Part shown: in pieces, positions 8,146 through 17,949 of the stretch | Layout: each line of letters begins with the position of its first letter | How positions within the stretch are numbered: the stretch's first letter is position 1 | Source of the DNA: Castellaniella sp. | Lineage (GTDB): Bacteria; Pseudomonadota; Gammaproteobacteria; Burkholderiales; Burkholderiaceae_B | Assembly: GCF_034675845.1 (NCBI RefSeq) | Contig: NZ_JAUCCU010000002.1 | Location: forward strand, 372,001 to 436,000 | Direction of reading: 5' to 3' | DNA: 64,000 nucleotides | Notes under the pieces: model-generated | The model's database searches: none | Seen by the model: only the letters and a program-made list of their open reading frames with translations | Told to the model about the DNA's origin: nothing | Program-made: the position numbers and the translations under genes

Positions 8146-8934
8146 TTATTGGGCGGGAAACTGGATCAGGCCTTCGGCGAAGTATTTTTTTGCATAGCCT
8201 TGGATGGTGCCGTCAGCCAGCATGGACTGCAGCGCCTTGTCCACGTCGGCCTTCAAGGGGTTGCCCTTGCGGATGCCGATGGCGATGGGTTCGTTCAAAA
8301 TGGGGTCGTCCAGCGTCATGCTGGCCAGCTCGTAGTCGGCGCCTTCGGGTTTTTCCAGAAAGCCTTCAACTGCGCTTTGCGCTTCTTGGAATGTGGCATC
8401 CAGACGACCGGCAGTCACATCCACATAGGCGTTGGTGTAGCTGGGGTAGGACACAACGTTGACGCCGGCGGGGGCCCAGAATTTACGCGCATAGGTTTCC
8501 ATGGTGGTGCCTTGCTGCACGCCCACGCGCTTGCCTTTCAGGGATGCGGCGGTGGGTTCCAGGCCGCTGCCTTTTTTGACCATCAGCTTCACGGGCACGA
8601 TGAACACCGGGGTGGAAAAGTCGATGACTTTCTTGCGCGCCTCGGTGGCGGTCATGGTGGAATTCGCCAGGTCGAACTTACGTGCCTGCAGGCCGGGGAT
8701 CAGACCGTCGAAGGACGTGTCGATCCAGACGCAGTTGCGCTGCATGCGTTTGCACAGTTCATTACCGATATCGATGTCAAAGCCTTCGAGCTGGCCGTTG
8801 GGATTGCGGTATTCGAACGGCGGGTAACCGGCTTCGGTGGCGATTTTCAGGTCTTTGGCGTCAGCGGCCGAGCCAGTGGCCGGGATCAGGCCGACAGCGA
8901 TCAGCATGGCGGCGCCGAACAGAGCTTTTTTCAT
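8146..8934 (-). CDS. Periplasmic lysine/arginine/ornithine/histidine-binding protein
   Basis: A 262-residue type II periplasmic binding protein. The start chosen is the ATG that gives MKKALFGAAMLIAVG, preceded by AGGAG; an in-frame start 18 codons upstream has no ribosome site. Signal peptide about 1-23 (cut after GSAA or SAADA). ATEAGYPPFEYRNPNG opens the mature ligand-binding fold, and GFDIDIGNELCKRM, TATEARKKVIDFS and the GVQQGTT loop are classical for the HisJ/ArgT family. First gene of the importer operon. Confidence 0.9.
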   Translation of the reverse strand: MKKALFGAAMLIAVGLIPATGSAADAKDLKIATEAGYPPFEYRNPNGQLEGFDIDIGNELCKRMQRNCVWIDTSFDGLIPGLQARKFDLANSTMTATEARKKVIDFSTPVFIVPVKLMVKKGSGLEPTAASLKGKRVGVQQGTTMETYARKFWAPAGVNVVSYPSYTNAYVDVTAGRLDATFQEAQSAVEGFLEKPEGADYELASMTLDDPILNEPIAIGIRKGNPLKADVDKALQSMLADGTIQGYAKKYFAEGLIQFPAQ

Positions 8935-9068
8935 GGGGAAAGTCTCCTGTGGGGGCCGGTATCGGGGGTACCCGTCCGGCGATAACAAGGCGTGATGTTA
9001 CCTCAGGTGACCGTCCGGGTGCATCAAGCATTACCCTGATACGCCGGGGACCGGGCACATGCAAAGGC

Positions 9069-9740
9069 TTATTCGGGCAGGGCGGGTTCGCGATTGGGCT
9101 CGATCTGGACGGCTTCCTGGATCAGGCTGATGATTTCGTCCATGTCGTCGGTGACCGTGAGCAGTTCGGTGTCAAAGGGGCCGACCGTGCCATTACTGAC
9201 CAGTTGGTCCTGAATCCAGTCGATCAGGCCGGACCAGAACGTGGTGCCCACCAGGATGATGGGGGCCGGAGGCTGTTTCAGGGTCTGTATCAGGGTGACG
9301 GCTTCGAAGAGTTCGTCCAGGGTGCCGAACCCGCCGGGCAGCACCACATAGGCCAGGCTGTGCATGAAAAACGATGCCTTGCGCGAATTGAAATATTCGA
9401 AATGCAGGCTGTCGGTCTGGTAGCCATTATCGGAATTCTCGCGTGGCAGGCGGATGTTCAGACCCACGCTGCGGCCGCCTGCTTCGAAGGCGCCACGGTT
9501 TGCTGCTTCCATCAGGCCTGGGCCACCGCCGGCGATCACGGGTATGCCCAGCTGGGCGATGCGGGCGCCCAGTTCCTGGCCTAGCTCGTAGAATGGGTGG
9601 CCGCGCGGGATGCGGGCGCTGCCGAAGATGCTGACGCCCAGGCCGATTTTTTGAAAAGCCACGGCGGCTTGGCGCATCTCTGCAATAATCGTGGGAATCT
9701 GTTGTTCTGCCGAGACCCGTTTTGTCTTATTGTCTGTCAT
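9069..9740 (-). CDS. LOG-family protein (TIGR00730), cytokinin-riboside-monophosphate hydrolase type
   Basis: A 223-residue Rossmann-fold enzyme. It carries both LOG hallmarks: GGGPGLMEAANRGA at 71-84 and PGGFGTLDE at 135-143, the nucleotide-binding and catalytic motif. Family members hydrolyse nucleoside 5'-monophosphates to base and ribose 5-phosphate. The annotated ATG overlaps the polA ATG on the other strand within a single CATG. A later Met at 9677 (MRQAAVAF) is an alternative start, leaving the conserved fold intact. Monocistronic, divergent from polA. Confidence 0.87.
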   Translation of the reverse strand: MTDNKTKRVSAEQQIPTIIAEMRQAAVAFQKIGLGVSIFGSARIPRGHPFYELGQELGARIAQLGIPVIAGGGPGLMEAANRGAFEAGGRSVGLNIRLPRENSDNGYQTDSLHFEYFNSRKASFFMHSLAYVVLPGGFGTLDELFEAVTLIQTLKQPPAPIILVGTTFWSGLIDWIQDQLVSNGTVGPFDTELLTVTDDMDEIISLIQEAVQIEPNREPALPE

Positions 9741-12462
9741 GAAAAAAACCTTGTTGCTAGTCGATGGGTCCAGCTACCTGTACCGCGCTTATCATGCCAT
9801 GCCCGATTTGCGTAATGCGCAAGGGCAGCCTACTGGGGCCTTGTATGGAGTTATCTCCATGTTACGAAGGCTGATGCACGATTACAAGGATGCGCAGTAC
9901 GGTGCCTGTGTGTTTGATGCACCGGGGGGGTCGTTTCGCGACCAAATATACCCCCAGTACAAGGCCAACCGGCCTTCGATGCCAGACGATATGCGGGTGC
10001 AGATCGCGGCGATTCATCAGGCTGCCGCTGCTTTGGGCTGGACGGTGATCTCGGAGTCTGGGGTGGAGGCCGACGATGTCATCGGCACATTGGCCGCCCA
10101 GGCCACCAAAGATGGCCTTTATACCATTATTTCCACAGGGGACAAGGACCTGGCCCAGTTGGTCAATGATCAGGTCGAACTCATCAACACCATGTCGGGC
10201 GAGCGCCAGGATCCGGCTGGGGTGCTGCAAAAATTCGGCGTGCCGCCCGATCGCATCATTGATTACCTGATGTTGACGGGCGACACGGTGGATAATGTCC
10301 CCGGAGTGGACAAGGTCGGCCCCAAGACCGCTGCAAAATGGTTGACGCAATACGGCAGTATCGAGGCGCTGGTGGCGCATGCCGACGAGATCAAGGGTGT
10401 GGCCGGGACGAATCTGCGTCAGGCCATTGCGAATTTTCCGCTGACTCGGGATCTGCTGACGATCCGCCTGGATTGCGAACTACCCCCCGAAAATGCAGTG
10501 CTGGCCATGCCGCTGCGGGCACCGGATCAGACAGCGCTGACACAGTTATATGAAACCTACGGCTTTCGTACCTGGCTGCGCGAGATCTCCGGCGAACCAG
10601 ATCGCATCCCCGCTCAGGATGCCCGGGTAGCCCAGCCGGATGCCACACCCACGCCCCCCAGCCAGATTCAGTACGAGACGATTCTGGATCAGGATCAATT
10701 GACGCATTGGCTGGCGCAACTGCGTCAGGCCGATCTGGTCGCCCTGGACACCGAGACCACCAGCCTGGACCCGATGGCGGCACGCCTGGTGGGCTTGTCG
10801 CTGTCCATGCAGGCGGGCCATGCGGCCTATATTCCCGTGGGTCATACCGCGCCAGGCACCCCTGATCAACTGAACCGAGACTGGGTGCTGGAGCAATTGC
10901 GTCCTTGGCTCGAAGATCCGGATGCTCCGAAACTGCTGCATAACGCCAAGTACGACGCGCATGTGTTTGCCAACGAGGGCGTCAGCCTGCGCGGGGTTCA
11001 GCATGACACCATGTTGCAGGCCTATGTGCTGCAGTCACACCGGCGCGTCAACCTGCAGGATCTGTGCATCCAGTGGCTGGGTGTCACCGGCACCACCTAT
11101 GAAGACCTGTGCGGCAAAGGTGCCAAGCAAATCGGCTTTGACGAAGTCGCGCTGGATCAGGCCGCATACTATGCGGCCGAAGATGCGGATTTCACCCTGC
11201 GCCTGCATCAGGTGCTGTTGCCCAAAGTGCTGGCGCACGAGGGCTTGGCGCGTACCTATCAACTAGAGATTCGCGCCTCGGAAGCGCTGACGCGGATCGA
11301 ACGCAATGGCGTGGCCATCGATGCCCAGGCACTGGCCCGTCAAAGCCACGAATTGGGCCAGCAGATGCTGGATCTGGAGGCCCAGGCGCACCAGCTGGCG
11401 GGCCAGCCGTTCAATTTGAACTCGCCGAAGCAGCTGGGCGAAATCCTGTTCAATCAGATGCAGTTGCCCGTGGTGCGCAAGACCGCCAGCGGGGCGCCGT
11501 CCACCGACGAGGAGGTCCTGACGCGGCTGGCGGCGGATTACCCCTTGCCGCGCTTGTTGCTGGACTATCGCGGCATTGCCAAGCTTAAATCCACCTACAC
11601 GGATAAGCTGCCGCGCATGATCAATCCGGATACTGGGCGGGTGCACACGCGGTATGCGCAGGCGGCGGTGGTCACCGGGCGGCTGGCTTCGTCCGACCCC
11701 AATTTACAGAACATCCCCGTGCGTACTGCCGAGGGCCGACGTGTGCGCTCGGCCTTTGTGGCCAGCCTGGGCAGCATTGTGTCGGCGGATTATTCGCAGA
11801 TCGAACTGCGGGTCATGGCCCATGTATCGGGGGATAAAAACCTGTGCCAGGCCTTTGCCGAGGGTCAGGATATTCACCGGGCCACAGCCGCCGAAGTCTT
11901 TGGTGTGGCGCCGGACCAAGTGGATGCCGAACACCGCCGCGCGGCCAAGGCCATCAATTTCGGCCTGATCTATGGCATGGGCGAATTCGGTCTGGCGTCC
12001 AACCTGGGGATTACGCGAGCGGCGGCAAAGTCTTATATCGACCGCTATTTCATGCGTTATCCGGGCGTGGCCGATTACATGGACCGCATCCGCCGCCAGG
12101 CCCGCGAGCAGGGCTACGTAGAGACCGTGTTTGGCCGTCGCCTGTATTTTCCGGATCTGGCCGGGGCCAAGGGCCCGCGTGCTGCCGCCGCCGAACGTGC
12201 CGCCATCAATGCTCCGATGCAGGGTACGGCAGCGGATCTGATCAAAATGGCGATGGTGGCCGTGCAAGATTGGCTGTGGGCCGATGGCCTGCATAGCCTG
12301 ATGGTGATGCAGGTGCACGATGAACTGGTCTTTGATGCCGTGCCCGACGAGGTCGAGCTCTTACGTCGGCGTGTGCCTGAACTGATGGCTGGCGTGGCGC
12401 AACTGGCCGTGCCGCTGGTGGCCGAGGTCGGGGTGGGGCGCGACTGGGGTGAGGCGCATTAA
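9739..12462 (+). CDS. polA: DNA polymerase I
   Basis: A 907-residue three-domain polymerase for primer removal and repair synthesis. The start is the ATG of MKKTLLLVDGSSYLYR, where the 5'-3' exonuclease domain begins. The 3'-5' proofreading domain keeps its acidic pair (D337 and E339 in ALDTETTSLD), so proofreading is probably active. The polymerase domain has motif A DYSQIELR at about 684 and motif C QVHDELVFD at about 858. No Shine-Dalgarno sequence is evident upstream. The stop overlaps the stop of the convergent Na/Pi gene by 2 bases. Confidence 0.97.
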   Translation: MKKTLLLVDGSSYLYRAYHAMPDLRNAQGQPTGALYGVISMLRRLMHDYKDAQYGACVFDAPGGSFRDQIYPQYKANRPSMPDDMRVQIAAIHQAAAALGWTVISESGVEADDVIGTLAAQATKDGLYTIISTGDKDLAQLVNDQVELINTMSGERQDPAGVLQKFGVPPDRIIDYLMLTGDTVDNVPGVDKVGPKTAAKWLTQYGSIEALVAHADEIKGVAGTNLRQAIANFPLTRDLLTIRLDCELPPENAVLAMPLRAPDQTALTQLYETYGFRTWLREISGEPDRIPAQDARVAQPDATPTPPSQIQYETILDQDQLTHWLAQLRQADLVALDTETTSLDPMAARLVGLSLSMQAGHAAYIPVGHTAPGTPDQLNRDWVLEQLRPWLEDPDAPKLLHNAKYDAHVFANEGVSLRGVQHDTMLQAYVLQSHRRVNLQDLCIQWLGVTGTTYEDLCGKGAKQIGFDEVALDQAAYYAAEDADFTLRLHQVLLPKVLAHEGLARTYQLEIRASEALTRIERNGVAIDAQALARQSHELGQQMLDLEAQAHQLAGQPFNLNSPKQLGEILFNQMQLPVVRKTASGAPSTDEEVLTRLAADYPLPRLLLDYRGIAKLKSTYTDKLPRMINPDTGRVHTRYAQAAVVTGRLASSDPNLQNIPVRTAEGRRVRSAFVASLGSIVSADYSQIELRVMAHVSGDKNLCQAFAEGQDIHRATAAEVFGVAPDQVDAEHRRAAKAINFGLIYGMGEFGLASNLGITRAAAKSYIDRYFMRYPGVADYMDRIRRQAREQGYVETVFGRRLYFPDLAGAKGPRAAAAERAAINAPMQGTAADLIKMAMVAVQDWLWADGLHSLMVMQVHDELVFDAVPDEVELLRRRVPELMAGVAQLAVPLVAEVGVGRDWGEAH

Positions 12463-14117
12463 TCCGCTTCGCGCAGGCGGTTGGGGCGCAGTTCGCCGTA
12501 TTTGATCAGGATGGGATAGGCGGCGGCATTGACCAGATAGGCATTGACGCCGCCGGTGTCGCGCAGGATTTCCAGGTAGAACGCACCCATGTCGGCGGCA
12601 TCCAGTTGGCCGGTCTTGATGCGTTCCAGGTGGCGGTCGGCCGCCTTGGCTTCCAGGTTGCGGAAGTATTCTTTTTCAAAGGCCAGATTGCGTGCCACCT
12701 GGCGGTCGGCTGAGACAAACAGCGAGGCCGCCTGGCGCAGGTTGCGCTGCAGGCGTTCCAGGGTGGCGGTCAGTTCAGTGCGTTGGTCGGCGTCCAGCAC
12801 CCAGTGTTTTTTATGCAGGCGGCTGGCGTGGCCCAGCAAGCCCATGCCCGAGACGCTGGCCGCATGGGCGATATTCATGGAAAACGCCAAGATGGATTTC
12901 AGATATTGCTCGTCTTCGGCGCTGAGGCTTTCCTGGTCCTGGGTGGCCAAAAACGTCGTGATGGACTGGTCCAACTGGCTGATGACGCCGTTCAGATACC
13001 GGGCGCGGCCGATGGCCTGGCCGTCGTCGCGCAACAGGGCATGCTGGGTCAACTGCAGGGATTCGCGCAGCAGGTCGGTCAGGCGCAAGGCCTCGCGGGC
13101 AGCCTGGCCCAGGGCTACGGCGGGGACTTCGCGGGCGGCTTCATCCAGGTAGTGTGGTCGGGCCGGATCGTCCGGATCGCTGCGCTGAGGCAGCAGGCGC
13201 TGCAACAGGATCGCATAGGGCCTGAGGATGGGCATGAAGCATGCAGCCACGACCAGATTGAAGAGCAGATGGAAATTGGCCACACTGTGCGAGGCGTCGC
13301 TGCCCAGCGCCTGCATGATGGGGGTGGCCCAGGGCAGGAGTGCCATGCCCAGAACGCAGCCGATGACGCGGGTGCCCAGATTGCCGATGGGCAGGCGGCG
13401 CGAGGCGGGGTTGTCGTCGTGGCCGCCTTCCAGCACAGGATTGATGGCGGTGCCTAGGTTGGCGCCCAGCACCAGGGTATAGGCCAGGGTGGGGTCGATC
13501 AGGTCATGCAGGGCCAGCGACATGATCAGCACCACGACGGCCACGCTGGAATGCGAGGCCCAAGTCAGTGCCGTACTGGCAATCAGTGCCAGAAAAGGGG
13601 CATCGCCCAGCGCATCCAGTGCCGTGCCCAGCATGGGCGCGCTTTTCAGGGGCTCGAACATGGTGACCAGTTCACTGAGCGACAGCAGCAGCAGGCCCAG
13701 GCCGATCAAGGCACGCCCCAGATCGCGGGAGCGGCCCGGTGCATAGTGGCGGAACATCCAGACCCCGATCAGGATCAGGCCGGGGGCCAGGGCGGTGGGC
13801 TTGAAGGACAGCGCCTGGACGATCAGGGTGGTGCCGACATTCGCCCCCAGCATGGCCGCCATCCCCGGGACTAGGGAGACCAGCCCAGTGACGGCAAAGC
13901 CGGTAATCATCAGGCCGGTGGCCGTGCTGCTTTGGATGGCGGCGGTAATCGCCAGGCCCGTGCCAAAGGCGCGTGGCAGCGACCCCATGGCACGCCCCAT
14001 CCATAGCCCCAGGGTCTTGCCAAAGGCGCGTTGCACCCCGGTTTGCACCATGTGCACGCCCCATAGCAGCAGCGCGATGAAGCCGCTGAAGGCGATGATG
14101 ACCTGGAACTCTTTCAT
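12459..14117 (-). CDS. Na+/phosphate cotransporter family protein with PhoU-like C-terminus
   Basis: A 552-residue protein. Residues 1-310 are membrane helices with the duplicated Na/Pi motif: QSSTATGLMITG plus GANVGTTLIVQ in the first half, SHSSVAVVV plus GANLGTAINP in the second. The QSS and NxGTT/NLGTA signatures are those of the NptA/YjbB family. Residues about 340-550 are soluble, helical and PhoU-like. It starts 12 bp after htpX and is probably co-transcribed with it. Direction of phosphate transport is not deducible. Confidence 0.88.
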   Translation of the reverse strand: MKEFQVIIAFSGFIALLLWGVHMVQTGVQRAFGKTLGLWMGRAMGSLPRAFGTGLAITAAIQSSTATGLMITGFAVTGLVSLVPGMAAMLGANVGTTLIVQALSFKPTALAPGLILIGVWMFRHYAPGRSRDLGRALIGLGLLLLSLSELVTMFEPLKSAPMLGTALDALGDAPFLALIASTALTWASHSSVAVVVLIMSLALHDLIDPTLAYTLVLGANLGTAINPVLEGGHDDNPASRRLPIGNLGTRVIGCVLGMALLPWATPIMQALGSDASHSVANFHLLFNLVVAACFMPILRPYAILLQRLLPQRSDPDDPARPHYLDEAAREVPAVALGQAAREALRLTDLLRESLQLTQHALLRDDGQAIGRARYLNGVISQLDQSITTFLATQDQESLSAEDEQYLKSILAFSMNIAHAASVSGMGLLGHASRLHKKHWVLDADQRTELTATLERLQRNLRQAASLFVSADRQVARNLAFEKEYFRNLEAKAADRHLERIKTGQLDAADMGAFYLEILRDTGGVNAYLVNAAAYPILIKYGELRPNRLREAD

Positions 14118-14129
14118 GATGCGCGAGGC

Positions 14130-15005
14130 TTAATTGGCCGAGTGGCGCAGGGCTTCAATGCGCTTTTCGATGGGGGGATGCGAGGCAAACAGGGCACCGA
14201 TGGCGCCCCCTGCAATGCCGGCAGCCTGGAAGGACTTGGGCAGCTCGCCGGCCTCGACCCCGCCCAGGCGGGCCAGCGCCCGGATCATGGGTTCGCGCGC
14301 GCCCAGCAGATGGGCGGAGCCTGCGTCGGCGCGGTATTCGCGCTGGCGGGAGAACCAGGCAACAATGATGGAGGCAATCACGCCGAACAGGATTTCACAG
14401 ACCAGCACGCTGGCGTAATAGCCCATGCCTACGCCCTTGTCGTTCTTCAGGATGGCGCGGTCGACGAAATACCCCACCAGGCGAGACAAAAAGATGACGA
14501 AGGTATTGACCACCCCCTGGATGAGGGTGAGCGTGACCATATCGCCGTTGGCAATATGAGCGATTTCGTGCCCCAGCACGGCGGTGACTTCTTCCTCGGT
14601 CATCGAGGACAGCAGCCCGGTGGACACCGCCACCAGAGATTCATTGCGGAAAGCGCCGGTGGCGAAGGCATTGGGCGCACCTTCGTAGATGGCGACTTCT
14701 GGGCGGCCGATGCCTGCGCGGTCGGCCAGTTGGTGGACCGTATCGACCAGCCAGGCTTCGCGCTGGTTGCGCGGGGCCTGGGGGTTGATGACCTGGGCGC
14801 CAGTGCTGGTTTTGGCCATCCATTTGCTCATCAATAGCGAAATGATCGACCCACCAAAGCCGATGACCGCAGCAAAGATCAGGAGTTGCATCGGTGCGAT
14901 GCCGTTGGCGGTGAGGAAACGGCCCACGCCCAGCAGGTTCATGGTGATGCTGAGCACCAGCATTACGGCCATGTTGGTCATGAGAAACAGGATGATTCTT
15001 TTCAT
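14130..15005 (-). CDS. htpX: Membrane zinc metalloprotease HtpX
   Basis: A 291-residue M48 protease for quality control of membrane proteins. Two N-terminal membrane helices (about 5-25 and 38-58), the zinc site HEIAH at 146-150, further helices at about 155-175 and 190-215, and the downstream REYRADAGSAH segment that carries the third ligand. Length and layout match E. coli HtpX. First gene of a two-gene unit with the Na/Pi cotransporter. Confidence 0.95.
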   Translation of the reverse strand: MKRIILFLMTNMAVMLVLSITMNLLGVGRFLTANGIAPMQLLIFAAVIGFGGSIISLLMSKWMAKTSTGAQVINPQAPRNQREAWLVDTVHQLADRAGIGRPEVAIYEGAPNAFATGAFRNESLVAVSTGLLSSMTEEEVTAVLGHEIAHIANGDMVTLTLIQGVVNTFVIFLSRLVGYFVDRAILKNDKGVGMGYYASVLVCEILFGVIASIIVAWFSRQREYRADAGSAHLLGAREPMIRALARLGGVEAGELPKSFQAAGIAGGAIGALFASHPPIEKRIEALRHSAN

Positions 15006-15093
15006 TTGAGAGGTGGCTCCGCACGTCGGGTTTCAATGTGCCCAAAGTGTATAGTATTGGCTTTATAAACAGTATCCCTTGGTGGTTACAAAC

Positions 15094-16020
15094 ATGCAGT
15101 CCTTGTGGATGTTGCTGGCCTGTGCGATGTTCGCCATGATGGGGGCTCTCGTCAAAGTCGCCACCGATCTGGGAGCGACTTTGCCCGAAATCGTGCTATT
15201 TCGGGGTGTTCCGTCAGTTTTGTTGCTGTTTTTCTGGGCGCGGGCTACGCGCCGCAGCATACGCCCCTCTAGTTGGCGTCTGCATGTCTGGCGCAACCTC
15301 AGTGGTATCGGATCCATGTGGCTGGGGTTTTTCGCCCTGTCGCTCCTGCCATTGCCCACTGCCATCAGCCTGAACTACACCGCGCCCTTGTTCATCGCCG
15401 GTTGGCTGTTGTTTTTCGGTGGCGCTCAAAAAGATCCTATTCGCGTGTTGGCAGTGTTGGCGGGGTTTCTTGGGGTTTTGGGTGTCTTGCGCCCCAGTGT
15501 GCAGCAGGATCAATGGCTGGCGGCACTGGCTGGGCTGGGGGCTGGGGGGCTGGCTGCCATTGCCATGATGCAGATTCGTCAACTGGGCCGCATTGGAGAA
15601 CCTGAATGGCGTACGGTCCTGTTGTTTTCTATCGGCGTGTGCATCAGCGGTGGGCTGGGGGTCGGCATCCAGGGCTGGCAAACCAGCGATGTGCTAGCCT
15701 TGTCGTCGCTCATAGGCTTGGGTGTAGCCGGGCTGATCGGTCAATTGACAATGACGCGGGCCTTTGGCTTGGGGTCTACCCTGTTGACGGCAGCTTTGCA
15801 GTACACCACCATCATCTTTGCTGCGCTGATTGGCATCCTGGCCTGGGGTGATCGACCCGCACCGCTGGCTTGGGCCGGCATGGTGCTGATTATTGCCTCG
15901 GGTCTGCTGTCGGTCTGGCGCACGCATGCGGAATCCCGGGTTATGCGGGGTCTGGGCAGCCATGTGGCGTCTGGTCCGGCGACCCCCAATTCACCCTCAA
16001 CGGAGGCACACCCATCATGA
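15094..16020 (+). CDS. DMT/EamA-family membrane transporter
   Basis: A 308-residue protein with about ten hydrophobic helices arranged as two EamA repeats. The ATG giving MQSLWMLLACAMFAMMG is preferred; a GTG five codons upstream is also in frame. LFRGVPSVLLLFFWARATRR and LNYTAPLFIAGWLLFF are typical of the drug/metabolite exporter superfamily. The final TGA overlaps the sulfurtransferase ATG (ATGA), so the genes are coupled. Substrate unknown. Confidence 0.85.
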   Translation: MQSLWMLLACAMFAMMGALVKVATDLGATLPEIVLFRGVPSVLLLFFWARATRRSIRPSSWRLHVWRNLSGIGSMWLGFFALSLLPLPTAISLNYTAPLFIAGWLLFFGGAQKDPIRVLAVLAGFLGVLGVLRPSVQQDQWLAALAGLGAGGLAAIAMMQIRQLGRIGEPEWRTVLLFSIGVCISGGLGVGIQGWQTSDVLALSSLIGLGVAGLIGQLTMTRAFGLGSTLLTAALQYTTIIFAALIGILAWGDRPAPLAWAGMVLIIASGLLSVWRTHAESRVMRGLGSHVASGPATPNSPSTEAHPS

Positions 16021-16883
16021 TCGATTTACTGATTCAGGCCGAGACACTGCGCGACCGGCTGGCCCGTCCGGGCTGCCTGGTGTTCGATGTGCGTCATGAT
16101 CTATCCGACCATCAGGCGGGACGTCAGGCCTATTTGGCTGGACACATTCCAGGGGCGCTTTATCTGGATCACGAGACTCAGCTATGCGCTGTCCGCAATG
16201 GTCGCAACGGTCGCCATCCCTTGCCTGATCGGACTGAATTCGCTGCCTTGTTGCGTGCCCAGGGACTGACCTCCCGCTCGGATGTGGTGGTTTACGATGC
16301 TGCCAACAGCATGTTTGCTGCGCATCTGTGGTGGATGCTGCGCTGGTTGGGGCACGAATCCGTGGCGGTGTTGGACGGCGGCTGGGCGGCCTGGCAGGCG
16401 GCGGGGGGGGCAGTGGAAACCGGTCCTCGCACCGCTTCGGTCAGCGAGGCGCAGGCCATCCAGAGCCTGGTGCTGACCGGTCAACCATCCATGCCGGTGG
16501 TTGATGCCCGGGCCGTGCTGTCAAATCTGGATGATCCGCGCTTTACCGTGCTGGATGCGCGGGGCCCAGAGCGCTTCAGTGGTGACGTCGAGCCCATGGA
16601 TCCGGTGGGCGGGCACATCCCCGGCGCACTGAATCGGCCCTTTGCCCACAATGTCGGGACGGATGGTCGCTTCAAGCCCTCCGCGCAACTGCGCCAAGAG
16701 TTCGAGTCCTTGCTGGGCGGGCGGCTGGACCGTGGCATCGTGCATCAGTGCGGCTCGGGGATTACCGCCTGCCACAATCTGTTTGCGATGGAACTCTCTG
16801 GGCTGCGTGGTTCGGCGCTATATCCTGGCTCCTGGAGCGAATGGTGCAGTGATCCCGAACGCCCGGTGGCACGCGGGGCATAA
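16017..16883 (+). CDS. sseA: 3-mercaptopyruvate/thiosulfate sulfurtransferase
   Basis: A 288-residue protein with two rhodanese domains: an inactive N-terminal one (FDVRHDL, AGHIPGALYLD) and a catalytic C-terminal one. The active-site loop is CGSGIT with Cys245, the CGSG-type loop associated with 3-mercaptopyruvate rather than thiosulfate preference. GGHIPGALNRPF precedes it. Start at the ATG overlapping the upstream permease stop, preceded by CGGAGG. The frame is open further upstream, but that part lies inside the permease gene. Confidence 0.9.
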   Translation: MIDLLIQAETLRDRLARPGCLVFDVRHDLSDHQAGRQAYLAGHIPGALYLDHETQLCAVRNGRNGRHPLPDRTEFAALLRAQGLTSRSDVVVYDAANSMFAAHLWWMLRWLGHESVAVLDGGWAAWQAAGGAVETGPRTASVSEAQAIQSLVLTGQPSMPVVDARAVLSNLDDPRFTVLDARGPERFSGDVEPMDPVGGHIPGALNRPFAHNVGTDGRFKPSAQLRQEFESLLGGRLDRGIVHQCGSGITACHNLFAMELSGLRGSALYPGSWSEWCSDPERPVARGA

Positions 16884-16971
16884 GCCCCCGTCCGCTGAAA
16901 CTCTGGTTGGCGATGGCACCTTGTCCGGCAGTGGTCGGCAGCGTGCCTCGGACCGGCCTAATGGTTTCTCG

Positions 16972-16977
16972 TACAAT
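16972..16977 (+). promoter_or_regulatory. Candidate -10 box TACAAT upstream of ispA
   Basis: TACAAT lies 32 bp before the ispA ATG and is one base from consensus, but no good -35 hexamer sits at the right distance. The 126-bp gap between sseA and ispA otherwise shows nothing. No xseB gene is present here, although many proteobacteria have it next to ispA. Confidence 0.35.
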
Positions 16978-17009
16978 CCTGTCTTGGAACCTTAAATCAA
17001 ACCTTATTT

Positions 17010-17924
17010 ATGGTCAGTCACTTCGAGTCGTGGTTGCACGATACCGCTGCGCATGCCGCTGATGTGTTGGACGAACTCCTCCCTCCGCCGGAAGACGACG
17101 ATCCCGCACGCCTGCACGAGGCCATGCGCTATGCGGTGCTGGGCCCCGGCAAGCGTATCCGGGCAGCTTTGGTCTATGCGGCTGGCGAAGCCAGCGGCTC
17201 ACCCGCCAGCCCGACAACGGCAGCCCAGGGGCTGGCGCTGGATGGGGCAGCGGCCGCCGTCGAACTGATCCACGCATATTCCCTGATTCATGATGACTTG
17301 CCTTGCATGGATGATGACGAAATGCGCCGTGGGCGGCCTACCGTGCACCGGCAGTTCGACGACGAGGCTCTGGCCATGCTGGCGGGCGATGCCCTGCAGC
17401 CCTTGGCGTTTGATTGCCTGGTCCAGATGCCTATTGCGCCGGCACTGGTGGTGCAGGCTGTGCAATTGCTGGCCCGAGCAGCTGGCAGCGACGGCATGGT
17501 GGGTGGGCAGGCGATTGATTGCGCCAGCGTTGGTCAGCCCTTGTCCATCGAGACGCTGCAGCATATGCACCGCATGAAAACTGGCGCTTTGCTGGAAGCC
17601 AGCGTATTGCTGGGCGGGGTGGTGGCTGGGGCCAGTTCCGGGGTGCGCAGTGGTCTGGAATCCTATGCCGCCGCCATGGGGCTGGCTTTTCAAGTGGCGG
17701 ATGATATTCTGGACGTGACCGCAGATTCTGCCACCTTGGGCAAGACCGCCGGCAAGGACGCCGAACAAGGCAAGCCCACCTATGTCTCCATTCTCGGGCT
17801 GGATGAATCGCGCCAGCTATTGCTGGATTTGCGCGAACAGGCACATCAAGCGCTGTTGCCGCTAGGCCCAGCGGCCGGCCGACTGCGAGATCTTGCCGAC
17901 TACATGGTTGGCCGCACCCACTAA
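17010..17924 (+). CDS. ispA: Farnesyl diphosphate synthase (polyprenyl synthetase)
   Basis: A 304-residue all-helical prenyltransferase that condenses DMAPP/GPP with IPP. First Asp-rich motif DDLPCMDDD at about 95-103, second motif DDILDVTAD near 231. GKRIRAALVYAAGE is the IPP-binding region. Length is normal for IspA. It sits 25 bp before dxs, so isoprenoid precursor supply and chain elongation share a transcript. The hpnCDE genes at 33-36 kb are downstream users of its product. Confidence 0.95.
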   Translation: MVSHFESWLHDTAAHAADVLDELLPPPEDDDPARLHEAMRYAVLGPGKRIRAALVYAAGEASGSPASPTTAAQGLALDGAAAAVELIHAYSLIHDDLPCMDDDEMRRGRPTVHRQFDDEALAMLAGDALQPLAFDCLVQMPIAPALVVQAVQLLARAAGSDGMVGGQAIDCASVGQPLSIETLQHMHRMKTGALLEASVLLGGVVAGASSGVRSGLESYAAAMGLAFQVADDILDVTADSATLGKTAGKDAEQGKPTYVSILGLDESRQLLLDLREQAHQALLPLGPAAGRLRDLADYMVGRTH

Positions 17925-17949
17925 CCGTGGTGCATATACCTAGATATAG

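Noticed and set aside
15006..15093. Possible riboswitch between htpX and the DMT transporter
   Set aside because: The gap is under 90 bp and shows no conserved structured element that I can recognise.
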